A DNA stretch of 64,000 nt from an uncultured Tenacibaculum sp. (GTDB lineage: Bacteria > Bacteroidota > Bacteroidia > Flavobacteriales > Flavobacteriaceae): the NCBI RefSeq assembly GCF_947495995.1, contig NZ_CANMAX010000005.1, forward strand, positions 218,828 to 282,827, given 5' to 3'. The translations under genes and the position numbers were made by a program. The notes under the pieces are model-generated. The model saw only the letters and a program-made list of their open reading frames with translations. It was not told where the DNA came from and searched no databases. The first letter of the stretch is position 1, and every line of letters begins with the position of its first letter. This document shows, piece after piece, positions 27,945-35,961 of the stretch.

Positions 27945-29603
27945 TTATTTCTGCATTTCTTGTTGGAACGTAATCTCGATAAATTCAGCAGGATGTGAAA
28001 CTGCTACTTTAACAGCTACAATCATACGTCCGTTTAAAATATCATCTGGAGTCATCGTGCTTCCTAAACCAACTGTTACAGAAAAAGCATCTGCAGGTTT
28101 AGTTCCTACTAATCCACCTTGATTCCATAATCCTAATAAGAAATTAGAAATCATACTCTTTACAGAAACCCAAGTTTTAGCATCGTTTGGAGCAAAAACA
28201 TAAGCACTAGCAGCTTCTTTTACAGATTGCTCGATGTAAATTAATGTTCTTCTTACGTTGATATATCTCCAATCGTTAGAATTTCCGTCTAACGTTCTTG
28301 CACCCCAAACTAAAACTCCTTTACCAGGGAAAGAACGAATTGCACAAACAGATTTACCATCTAAAGGCATATTTAAATCTTCTTGAGCTTTTAAATCAAT
28401 CTTAATTGCTGGTGAAACAACGCCTTGAACACCAACGTTTGCTGGCGCAATCCAAACACCTTCGTTATTATCAACAGTAGTGTAAATTCCTGCCATTGCA
28501 GCACTTGGTGTCATTAAGTTTAACTTCTCTAACATATGCTTTAATAAAAGCTTGTATGAAGAACTTAAATTTTTAAGAACTGTATCTGCTTTATCTCTTG
28601 TAATACCATCTGCTCCTGGCTTAGTTGCGAATAAAGCATTGATATATTTTACGATTGGATTTGGAGAACTTGTTCCTGTTTTAGAATCTACAACATTTGG
28701 AAATTCAGCATTAAGCATTGCTTTAACAGCTGCATAACTTCCTGCTGCAATATTATTATAAGAAATATCTGTTAATTGATTTACTGTAGTATGTAACCAA
28801 GGATAGTAAACCGCAGCATAACTATTAAATTTAGGTAACGTAGGCTCAACTGCATTTCTAAATGCTTCTACACTTGTAGTTCCTACTAATGGTTCTTGAT
28901 ATCCTCCTGGAACATCTAAAAGAGCTACTCTAGTTGCTAAATCTCCACAGTGGTTAATTAATTCCCCTTGTAAAGTGTAACATAAAGCATATTTTTTAGC
29001 CATTTCTGTTTCTGTAGGATCCATTAACTCAACAGCATCTGGAATTACAATCATTGTTGGCTCAGTTTCTTTTTCTAAAACTGTTAATGCATTTGTGAAA
29101 GGATCTGTAGAAGTTAATCCTGTTAAAGAATAATCGTATCCTCCAGTAGAAACTATATAACAAGTACCTCCTCCATTTTCATAGAAAAACTTAATTGCAC
29201 TGTATAATCTATAGTTTACTGTGCTTGTTGCTAAACTATATCCGTTAGCTCCAACAAAAAAGTCTGGAGTAGCTGCTGGTTTTGCATCTGCTGCTGCTGA
29301 TTTAGATGCATCTCCTTTCTTTTTTGAATCTGTAGCCGCTGCTGCTGGTTTTGCTGCTGCAGTCGCTGCAATTTGATTTACACTAAATTGAATTTGTGGA
29401 GGCTTACTTCCAAAAATAGCATTAAACTCAGCTAAAGATGTAATTCTTACAGCTTTATTCACTAAGTCTTTACCGTTGTAGCTAGTATTGGCTGTATACC
29501 CTATAAATGCGGGAATAGCCGTTGGAACTGGCACAACAGCATTACCAAATGCATCCAACTCTTGGATATACACTCCTGGTGTCTTCATTTCTGTTACTGA
29601 CAT
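27945..29603 (-). CDS. eCIS contractile sheath protein (Afp2/3/4-like)
   Basis: The 552-aa phage-tail-sheath protein begins TEMKTPGVYIQELDAFG and ends with ILNGRMIVAVKVAVSHPAEFIEITFQQEMQK-type sheath C-terminus. Conserved segments include PANVGVQGVVSPAI, GVLVWGARTLDGNSNDWRYINVRR and LIYIEQSVKEA. Only one sheath gene is present, against three in Afp. Residues about 79–113 form an Ala/Lys-rich low-complexity insertion (AAAKPAAAA, SKKKGDASKSAAADAKPAA) interrupting an otherwise standard N-terminal domain. Confidence 0.95.
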   Translation of the reverse strand: MSVTEMKTPGVYIQELDAFGNAVVPVPTAIPAFIGYTANTSYNGKDLVNKAVRITSLAEFNAIFGSKPPQIQFSVNQIAATAAAKPAAAATDSKKKGDASKSAAADAKPAATPDFFVGANGYSLATSTVNYRLYSAIKFFYENGGGTCYIVSTGGYDYSLTGLTSTDPFTNALTVLEKETEPTMIVIPDAVELMDPTETEMAKKYALCYTLQGELINHCGDLATRVALLDVPGGYQEPLVGTTSVEAFRNAVEPTLPKFNSYAAVYYPWLHTTVNQLTDISYNNIAAGSYAAVKAMLNAEFPNVVDSKTGTSSPNPIVKYINALFATKPGADGITRDKADTVLKNLSSSYKLLLKHMLEKLNLMTPSAAMAGIYTTVDNNEGVWIAPANVGVQGVVSPAIKIDLKAQEDLNMPLDGKSVCAIRSFPGKGVLVWGARTLDGNSNDWRYINVRRTLIYIEQSVKEAASAYVFAPNDAKTWVSVKSMISNFLLGLWNQGGLVGTKPADAFSVTVGLGSTMTPDDILNGRMIVAVKVAVSHPAEFIEITFQQEMQK

Positions 29604-29621
29604 TCTTATAATTTTTAAAGG

Positions 29622-30650
29622 TTAGACATAAATTATAGATTGAGAATAGTAACTACTCTCGTTATCTTGATTGTTTTTAATTTTAATAGATGAGGTATTA
29701 GGAACAGGTAACTTCATCTCTTCCTCTAGTAAAGTATCGGAAAACTGATTTACATATTCAATTTTTAAAACAGAATGTTTTAGTTGTTTTTGACTAAATG
29801 CAATTGGATTTGTTGACGTAAATACATACGATTCTCCTAAGCTTTCGATCACTTCTTTTTTCTCTGCTGCATTATACTTTTCTTCATCAATTCCTTCTAT
29901 TTTAATGTTCTTAATTTCTATTTTTTTATAATCGGGCACAACAACTACATATTCTCTGTATGTTGCTCTGGCTTTAAAATTCACTTTTAGTACTGGAGTT
30001 CTGTTTTCTTTAATAGACTCAACTGCGTTTTTCATATTAATATGAACCATAGCGTAAAGATTCTGTTTCGGAATCTCAGTTGTTCCGTAAAAAGTATTCG
30101 ACAAAACGTTATCTATCCATAACTCATACACACCATTTCCGTAAGCTTCAATATCGATACTAGTTGTTCTTTGATTCTCTGGTGAGATTATTTTGTAAAT
30201 CTCTTTTCCTTTATTTCTTACTGAAAGAACAACTTCTTTTTCTTTAATAGTTTCTACTGCAAAGCGTAAAGAATATGTTTCTAATATTTTTGGTGATACC
30301 GATGAAGTCTCATTAAATCGATTAATTACATCGTCGTTTGTGATATACTGAACTGTATTTTCTTTTTTGGGTAATAAAACATCTGTGTAATTATCAAAAT
30401 TCACATCAGCATTCAATAGTTGAAAAAACAGATCTTCAGCATTATTTAACTCTTCCCACACCTGTTTTGTATCTCGTGTATTAACATGGAAAAGAAACTT
30501 ATTTGCAATTTTCTGAATCTTGATACCATAATTTTTCAATATTCGAGCAGTATACTGAGTAGGAAACAAATCGAAAACAGTGCACTCGTTATTTTGAAAA
30601 TAAGAATGTACTATTTCTAATGTAAACCAATGTTTATACATACTACTCAT
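29622..30650 (-). CDS. Uncharacterised eCIS operon protein (342 aa)
   Basis: The 342-aa protein has no recognised family. It starts YKHWFTLEIVHSYF and then DLFPTQYTARILKNYGIKI, with later beta-rich segments and AMVHINMKNA, and no signal peptide or membrane helix. It lies between the DUF4255 cap gene (2 nt) and the sheath gene (18 nt), so a role in the sheath cap/collar region or in assembly is likely by position alone. Confidence 0.7.
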   Translation of the reverse strand: MSSMYKHWFTLEIVHSYFQNNECTVFDLFPTQYTARILKNYGIKIQKIANKFLFHVNTRDTKQVWEELNNAEDLFFQLLNADVNFDNYTDVLLPKKENTVQYITNDDVINRFNETSSVSPKILETYSLRFAVETIKEKEVVLSVRNKGKEIYKIISPENQRTTSIDIEAYGNGVYELWIDNVLSNTFYGTTEIPKQNLYAMVHINMKNAVESIKENRTPVLKVNFKARATYREYVVVVPDYKKIEIKNIKIEGIDEEKYNAAEKKEVIESLGESYVFTSTNPIAFSQKQLKHSVLKIEYVNQFSDTLLEEEMKLPVPNTSSIKIKNNQDNESSYYSQSIIYV

Positions 30651-30652
30651 AA

Positions 30653-31231
30653 TTATCTTTTTTGTGTATTAGTATCTAAATTTCCTACACCAGCAATTTG
30701 CTCTTTAATTTGTCCTTTTTGTATATTAATCATTCGTATTTTGTATACAATTGAAGGCACATATTTAGCTCCAATTCCGCTCCAAACATGACTCAGTTCT
30801 TGAACTGGTATATTGTAAATCTCTAGGATTAATCGTTCTATTGAATTATCTAATTCTGGGTGACTTTGAGATGTAAATACTTTTGAAGTTTGGAACGTAC
30901 CAATTACCGCAGATAACATTTTTAACGCTTCTATATAATTGTTAGAGTTATAATTTGCTGAAACCAATAAATGCATATTAAGATATATTGGCGGATTTAC
31001 TTTATTGAATGATCCATTGCTTGTACCCACATATTCTTGTCGGTATTTTATATTTTTTTCTTGCTCTAGATTGATTACAGACAAAATGATTTTATTCTCT
31101 ATATTTTGAGTAATACTTCCATCTAGATTAATAAGACTACTAACCTTTACAATTTCTTCAGTAAGACCAAAGGACATCTTTAGTTCTTTGTTCAACAGAT
31201 TACTTATAAATACTAATACCTTATCTAACAT
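30653..31231 (-). CDS. eCIS cap/terminator protein, DUF4255 (Afp16/Pvc16-like)
   Basis: The 192-aa protein fits DUF4255/Pvc16 N-terminal: LVFISNLLNKELK, NKIILSVINLEQEKN, VNPPIYLNMHLLVSANY and ELDNSIERLILEIYNIP. Members cap the top of the tube and sheath and stop elongation. It is encoded 6 nt downstream of the small membrane protein and 2 nt before the unknown 342-aa gene. Confidence 0.9.
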   Translation of the reverse strand: MLDKVLVFISNLLNKELKMSFGLTEEIVKVSSLINLDGSITQNIENKIILSVINLEQEKNIKYRQEYVGTSNGSFNKVNPPIYLNMHLLVSANYNSNNYIEALKMLSAVIGTFQTSKVFTSQSHPELDNSIERLILEIYNIPVQELSHVWSGIGAKYVPSIVYKIRMINIQKGQIKEQIAGVGNLDTNTQKR

Positions 31232-31237
31232 TTAAAA

Positions 31238-31561
31238 TTATTTTTTATCCTCTAATGAATTTTTTATTGCTGAAACCACCATTCTTGAGAAATAGAGTCC
31301 GACTACACAAATACCAAACACAACTCTAAACAATGGTTGTTCATGCGTTATGATTTCTGAAACCTCTTCTATATCTCGAGAAACTTCTTCGTTCAGAATG
31401 TGCGCATCTGAACTTATTACATATGATATTATTAATGCTGTAGGTATACTTATTAGTAATACAAACAACGACCACAGTAATTCTTTAGAGGCTATTTTTT
31501 TAACTGCCTTTACTATTTTTTGCGCTTTACCAAAATCTTGTTTTACAGCTTTTTCGTTCAT
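31238..31561 (-). CDS. Small two-helix membrane protein near the front of the eCIS operon
   Basis: The 107-aa protein has a basic N-terminus, helix 1 at about 30–52 (LLWSLFVLLISIPTALIISYV) and helix 2 at about 80–98 (FRVVFGICVVGLYFSRMVV). An acidic loop between them (EEVSRDIEEVSEII) probably faces the periplasm. No family is recognised. It lies between the GH18 membrane protein (14 nt) and the cap gene (6 nt). A holin-like or particle-anchoring role is possible, by context only. Confidence 0.65.
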   Translation of the reverse strand: MNEKAVKQDFGKAQKIVKAVKKIASKELLWSLFVLLISIPTALIISYVISSDAHILNEEVSRDIEEVSEIITHEQPLFRVVFGICVVGLYFSRMVVSAIKNSLEDKK

Positions 31562-31575
31562 TTTATTATCTGTAA

Positions 31576-33420
31576 TTATGGTAAATCTTTTTGTTTTTTA
31601 TCTATCAATTTATTCACTAAATAATATGTGTATACACCTAGTACAAATCCAATAATTAATATGACACTTCCATCATTTAAATATCCTTGCATTCTAAAAA
31701 CAACAATTGCAATCAACAAAACTGTTGCTGTGTAATATTTCTTTAAACTTGAATTATTGAAAAAGTTATTTCTTGTATTTGGTGAAATAATTGCAATGAT
31801 AAATCCGACACAAGCAAAGAATAAAACGAAACACATTACGTACAATAGAATTGTTTTGTAATTGGTGATATGCACTAATTTCTTCTCAACTTTATTTATC
31901 TTACTATTTGGATCTGTAAGTCCTAATGTATTTACAACTTTTGAAACCATTGACGGACTACTACTTTGTGCACCAGAACCAGTACCATTTGATCCGTTTG
32001 AAGTACCATCGTTTCCCGAAGTATTAGAAGATCCAGAAGAAAACCATCCGCCAGATCCTGAGTTAAAATTGGAACCTGAAGAACTTGTTCCGCCTGAAGA
32101 AGACAAATCATTTCCGTTTGATGAAGCTGGAATTGGTTTCGCAAACTCATCACGTATTATCTCCCAAAAATCATTGTAACCTCTGTCGTAACCTAAAGCC
32201 CATAATCCTAAACCTCTAAGTTTTTGATCTTTGATTAACTTGGTTTTTATCTTAAAACTCTCATCGTTTTCAAACCAACATTGTCTGTATACATTTTTAC
32301 TTCCTTTGATTTTATATACACTGTAAGCACTCTTACTTATAGGCTCTATGTAAACAGCTTCATTCTTTTCTATATTGGTTTTTATATAACTAAATGTTCT
32401 GCTTCCTATATACTTTTTTACTTTAGATTTTATATCTAAGTTTTTAGTTTCCCATAAACTTCCGTAAGTCGGTAAGGCAAGAATTATTTTAGAACTCGGA
32501 ATATGTTCAGTGTAGTATTTTACAGAATTTGTTAAGTTAAAAGGTTCCCAAGTTTTACCACTAGTTAAAGGAGCAACCGGACCAGCAACTTTACTTCCTT
32601 TTCCGTAATAATCGTATCCCATGATAACAAAGCAATCTATGGCTTGATTTATCGCTTTAAAATCTATGGCTTTACTCCAATTTACATTAGGCACCGTAAC
32701 GTAAACCTTGTACTTATCGTTTGCACTTTTTAAACGGTTAGAAAGATTTAATAAAAAACTAGTGTATTCGCTTTTTTCATTTTTAGAAACTCCCTCAAAA
32801 TCAATACAAACTCCATCAGCATTTCTTTTAGCTAATAATACAATAAGGTTTGTTACTAGCTTATCTATCGCATCAGAATTCTTAAGAAATCTTCTGTTAT
32901 TTCTAATTCCGAAATTACTGACGGTTAGTAATACTTTTTTTCCTTGTTGTGCTTGAATTGAATCTATTAATCCTGTTGTTTCCCAATCGTGGGTTGTAAT
33001 TGGATCTCCAGTTTTGGGATTTACTTCGTAGGAAAAATAAGCAACTGTTGAAAGTAATGAGAAATTAATATGTTTATAATAGTCTTTTTCCCAATATGGA
33101 TACCAACCAAAAACCTCGTAGTTTAAAGCAAAATTCTTCGAAGTTTTTAAAAAAGTGTTTTTTACTTTACCTGTTTCAAAAGCAAAGGTTGGTGACTTTT
33201 TATCTTTTAATACTTTATGATGTTGATGTATGAATTTTCGAGCTTGTTTAGCTGAATCGTTATGATGGAAGATACTTTGTATGAATTTCCCAATCTTACT
33301 TTTTTTCTTTTTAAGCTTAGAAACTTCTTTTGTTGGAATAGTATCAATACGAACTGACGCTTGTAATACTTGCACTTGTATTACAAAAAATAAAATTAAG
33401 AAAGTAAACTTTCTAGTCAT
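31576..33420 (-). CDS. Membrane-anchored glycoside hydrolase family 18 protein, first gene of the eCIS operon
   Basis: The 614-aa protein has a signal peptide (1–21), a basic region (about 35–75) and a GH18 barrel (about 100–425) with VFGWYPYW, the catalytic DGVCIDFE (202–209), VMGYDYYG and LGLWALGYD. A Ser/Gly/Asn-rich linker (about 435–505) leads to three C-terminal membrane helices (about 525–605). The GH18 acid Glu209 is present. Substrate may be chitin-like or peptidoglycan glycan; the YaaH/SleL relatives act on peptidoglycan. The barrel would lie in the periplasm, tethered to the inner membrane. Heading the eCIS operon suggests a role in envelope remodelling or particle release (inference). 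Confidence 0.88.
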   Translation of the reverse strand: MTRKFTFLILFFVIQVQVLQASVRIDTIPTKEVSKLKKKKSKIGKFIQSIFHHNDSAKQARKFIHQHHKVLKDKKSPTFAFETGKVKNTFLKTSKNFALNYEVFGWYPYWEKDYYKHINFSLLSTVAYFSYEVNPKTGDPITTHDWETTGLIDSIQAQQGKKVLLTVSNFGIRNNRRFLKNSDAIDKLVTNLIVLLAKRNADGVCIDFEGVSKNEKSEYTSFLLNLSNRLKSANDKYKVYVTVPNVNWSKAIDFKAINQAIDCFVIMGYDYYGKGSKVAGPVAPLTSGKTWEPFNLTNSVKYYTEHIPSSKIILALPTYGSLWETKNLDIKSKVKKYIGSRTFSYIKTNIEKNEAVYIEPISKSAYSVYKIKGSKNVYRQCWFENDESFKIKTKLIKDQKLRGLGLWALGYDRGYNDFWEIIRDEFAKPIPASSNGNDLSSSGGTSSSGSNFNSGSGGWFSSGSSNTSGNDGTSNGSNGTGSGAQSSSPSMVSKVVNTLGLTDPNSKINKVEKKLVHITNYKTILLYVMCFVLFFACVGFIIAIISPNTRNNFFNNSSLKKYYTATVLLIAIVVFRMQGYLNDGSVILIIGFVLGVYTYYLVNKLIDKKQKDLP

Positions 33421-33765
33421 ATTGATTAACCCTGTTTTAAACTAATTCTATTTTACTATAATATCACGCAGCTAACAACAATGGATATTCCATTATTATT
33501 TTGCACGTAATACAATAACATAAGAACCATTCATTTTTATGAATGAGATCTTACTAATACTAATTATGTTCTAGATAGATGAATTATTTTAAAATAGATT
33601 CAAGAGGTATTGAAGTCTTAAATTTATTTGGTTGTTTTTTCGGGGCAATTCTATATATCTAGGAATTGTTGGGTAAATATAATTAAATTTTGAAAAGTCT
33701 AACAAATTATTACTACTAGTTCACATTTATATTTTATCATATTATAAATACTTCATTTTAACCAT
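33421..33765. other. Intergenic region upstream of the eCIS operon
   Basis: No gene is visible. This must hold the eCIS promoter, yet no good TAnnTTTG element lies close to the GH18 start on the minus strand. Two small inverted repeats occur. One is attcat/atgaat near 33529–33544. The other is an imperfect palindrome at 33646–33668, caatt-cta…tag-gaattg, of operator size. Regulation by an alternative sigma factor or activator is possible but not shown. Confidence 0.5.
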
Positions 33766-33795
33766 AAAAAAATCCCACACATTGTGCAGGATTCT
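33766..33795 (-). terminator. Terminator of the thioredoxin-like gene pair
   Basis: The arms aatcc/ggatt and cac/gtg form a hairpin with an internal mismatch pair. On the minus strand it is followed by a run of seven T. It lies just downstream of the 204-aa redoxin gene. Confidence 0.65.
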
Positions 33796-33815
33796 TTATT
33801 TGTTTATGGTAAGAA

Positions 33816-34430
33816 TTACTTCTTTGTTTTAATAGAACAACCGATAGCTTTAGTTTCTGTTTTTGTAGGCATATCACCATCTATTAAACTTAAAATCGCT
33901 TCTTCTACATACTTAACGCTAGCATTACTCGCATCTCTTGCATTGTTATCAATTGCTCCAATGTAAGATAAAATAAAGTCTTTCTTTTTTCTTTTTAAAA
34001 TAAAAGTATGAGGTGTTTTGGTAGCTCCAAATTTTGGATACACTTTTTGTCCATCATCGAATAGATATGGAAAAGTAAATCCTTTTTCTTTAGCTCTTAC
34101 TTTCATAGATTCATAATCATCCCCTTGAGAAACACTAGGGTCATTTGGATTTATTGCTACAACTGGAAATCCTATTTCCTTATAAGTTTTGTCTAAGGCT
34201 ATAATTCTATCTTCATACATTTTAGAATACGGACAATGATTACACGTGAATATCACTACTACTCCACTAACATCGTTATAATCACTTAAAGAAACCATTT
34301 TTCCATCGATGTTCTTTAATGTGAAATTATCTACTTTATCTCCTATTTTGTATGCACCTTTATCTTTTGTTGTAAAAGCAACAGTAGCCACTAAAACTAG
34401 TACGGCAAATATTGATTTAAAAGTTTTCAT
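33816..34430 (-). CDS. Exported thioredoxin-fold redoxin with CNHC site
   Basis: The 204-aa protein has an N-terminal signal (VLVLVATVAFT) and an AhpC/TSA-type thioredoxin fold starting GDKVDNFTLKNIDGK. The redox motif is CNHCP (about 72–76), followed by the cis-Pro loop KTPHTFIL. It probably acts as a periplasmic thiol oxidoreductase or peroxiredoxin-like protein. It is encoded 5 nt downstream of a TlpA-like gene, so the two form an operon for extracytoplasmic thiol handling. The substrate is unknown. Confidence 0.88.
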   Translation of the reverse strand: MKTFKSIFAVLVLVATVAFTTKDKGAYKIGDKVDNFTLKNIDGKMVSLSDYNDVSGVVVIFTCNHCPYSKMYEDRIIALDKTYKEIGFPVVAINPNDPSVSQGDDYESMKVRAKEKGFTFPYLFDDGQKVYPKFGATKTPHTFILKRKKKDFILSYIGAIDNNARDASNASVKYVEEAILSLIDGDMPTKTETKAIGCSIKTKK

Positions 34431-34435
34431 AATAT

Positions 34436-34960
34436 TTAATTTAAAAATTGTTGTAATTCTTGGGTTAATAAATCGTAGTTAAATGATTGTTCGAAAAAAG
34501 CTCTTTTTCCGTTTTTATATATAATTGTCGCTGGTATTGCTCCAGACCAATCTTTTGAAATTCCATTAATCCATTTATCTTGATCAGGGTCATCTAAAAC
34601 TACAACTTCTGGTTTTAAATTTCTTTCTTTTATAAATGGTAATAATTCACTTTTTATCTGATTTGGAAAATCTAAACTCACTAATAACAACTCAACGTTC
34701 TTATCTTTATATTCTCTATCTAACTTTTCAAAAGCAGGCAACTCTTCTACACATGGTTTACACCAAGTTGCCCAAAAGTTAACAACATGAATTTTATCAT
34801 CTTCTTGTTCTAATAAAGGTTTTAGTTGATCGTAGTTTAAAATCCTGATTGCCCCGTCGGTAACTTTTAAATCAGTAGCATCTGATTTTTTATTTTTAGT
34901 ATTACATGAAACGAATACTACTGAACTTATTAAGAGTAAAATAAATTTAATTTTCATCAC
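34436..34960 (-). CDS. TlpA-family thioredoxin lipoprotein
   Basis: The 174-aa protein has a lipoprotein signal ending VFVSC (Cys19) and a TlpA/ResA-like domain with NFWATWCKPCVEELP (CKPC active site) and the cis-Pro segment AIPATIIYKNGK. TlpA-like proteins reduce periplasmic disulfides, for example in cytochrome c or cofactor assembly. It is the first gene of a pair with the CNHC redoxin. A CAttTTTG element (34977–34984, minus strand, 7 of 8 matches to TAnnTTTG) lies just upstream of the start. Confidence 0.92.
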   Translation of the reverse strand: MMKIKFILLLISSVVFVSCNTKNKKSDATDLKVTDGAIRILNYDQLKPLLEQEDDKIHVVNFWATWCKPCVEELPAFEKLDREYKDKNVELLLVSLDFPNQIKSELLPFIKERNLKPEVVVLDDPDQDKWINGISKDWSGAIPATIIYKNGKRAFFEQSFNYDLLTQELQQFLN

Positions 34961-35017
34961 CTTAAAATTAAGTAAACAAAAATGTTTGTTCTAAATATTA
35001 ACTTTTTTTAACTAAAA

Positions 35018-35040
35018 AAACTCCTGTAAAAAAGGAGTTT
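35018..35040 (-). terminator. Terminator of the S1/P1 nuclease gene
   Basis: aaactcct / aggagttt arms with a 7-nt loop. On the minus strand a T run follows, and the hairpin lies 22 nt past the nuclease stop. Confidence 0.8.
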
Positions 35041-35062
35041 TAAATTAATCTAATTTTTTAGC

Positions 35063-35845
35063 TTATCCAAAGATTTCGTTTAACAATTTTGCCAAACGTA
35101 AACCGCCTTTTTGCAATTGTTCTCTTACTACAGGAAAATAATCATATGAATATCTATAACGTAATTTTTCTCCTGTTTTAGCAGATCCATAAACTCTTTT
35201 TGTTAAAGTATGAGAGTCTTTTACCCAATCTAAAACCGTTCCTTTCTGGATGTTTTTAATTTCAGTTTTACTAAGATCTTTAGCATTAGCAGCTAACTCA
35301 ATATAACTCATATTCCAACTATCAATTAAGCCACTATCCCAAACTCTATGTAAATTAGAACCTCTTCCGTGCCATTGTACTTGAACTTTATTTCCTCCTT
35401 TGTCTTCTTTTCTTCCAATATGTAATGGTTGATGTAAATCTCCTACTAAATGCACTAACATTTTTAAAGAAAACCTTTTCTCTTCAACACTAGAAACATC
35501 ATTCTTTAACACCTCTATACATTTATTAATCCCAGTAATTAAATCTCCTTTCGGATTTTTCTCACAGTGTTCGTAATCTTTATCTAACGGCATGTTCACA
35601 TAATGCCATGGACTGTATTTTCTATAACTTCTATCTGATTTTATTTCATCTGCATACGTTGAAACAAATGCTAAACTTTCACCTTGAAGTAATTTTTCGA
35701 TTTTTCTTTTTGCTCTTTTAGATAAATGCTTCTCAGCTATTTGTCCAGTTGTTCTATGTCCTGTTGGTCCCCATTCCTCTTTTGAACCGAAAACAAATAA
35801 TGTACTTGATAAAAAAATTACAGTTACAATTGATTTTAATTTCAT
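35063..35845 (-). CDS. Exported S1/P1-type zinc nuclease
   Basis: The 260-aa protein has a signal peptide (about 1–20) with the mature part starting near EEWGPTGHR. The family needs an N-terminal Trp plus His for zinc, matching W25 and H30. The other ligands are recognisable: STYADEIKSD, SPWHYVNMP, HLVGDLHQPLH and NLHRVWDSGLI with the GGNKVQV turn. S1/P1 nucleases cut single-stranded DNA/RNA and remove 3' phosphates, so it probably supports extracellular nucleic-acid use. A single-gene unit. Confidence 0.95.
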   Translation of the reverse strand: MKLKSIVTVIFLSSTLFVFGSKEEWGPTGHRTTGQIAEKHLSKRAKRKIEKLLQGESLAFVSTYADEIKSDRSYRKYSPWHYVNMPLDKDYEHCEKNPKGDLITGINKCIEVLKNDVSSVEEKRFSLKMLVHLVGDLHQPLHIGRKEDKGGNKVQVQWHGRGSNLHRVWDSGLIDSWNMSYIELAANAKDLSKTEIKNIQKGTVLDWVKDSHTLTKRVYGSAKTGEKLRYRYSYDYFPVVREQLQKGGLRLAKLLNEIFG

Positions 35846-35864
35846 CCTTTTTTGAAGTTTTCAG

Positions 35865-35872
35865 CAAAAGTA
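35865..35872 (-). promoter_or_regulatory. -7 promoter element of the S1/P1 nuclease gene
   Basis: The minus strand reads TACTTTTG, a full match to TAnnTTTG, ending 19 nt before the ATG at 35845. The -33 region is weak. Confidence 0.5.
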
Positions 35873-35918
35873 TAACATAAATCATTCTAAATATTTGCAT
35901 AATTCAAAAATATTTTTA

Positions 35919-35946
35919 TATCTTTATGATATCAAAATAATATCAT
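35919..35946 (+). promoter_or_regulatory. Promoter and palindromic operator of the SPFH–RHH operon
   Basis: TATCTTTA (35919–35926, 7 of 8 to TAnnTTTG) has a TTTG 21 nt upstream (35894–35897). It is overlapped by the palindrome ATGATAT-7 nt-ATATCAT (35926–35946), 15 nt before the SPFH start. Placement over the start of transcription fits a repressor site. The operon's own Arc/RHH-type protein is the obvious candidate binder (inference). Confidence 0.5.
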
Positions 35947-35961
35947 TATAAAATAAAACTT

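Noticed and set aside
31862..32179. 105-codon plus-strand ORF rich in Pro and Glu
   Set aside because: It is the antisense of the Ser/Gly-rich linker of the GH18 protein.
6918..33420. Locus as an integrated prophage or a type VI secretion system
   Set aside because: No integrase, terminase, portal or capsid genes, and no TssJLM membrane complex or ClpV-type ATPase. The DUF4255, DUF5908, CIS tape measure and single AAA+ set is specific to eCIS.
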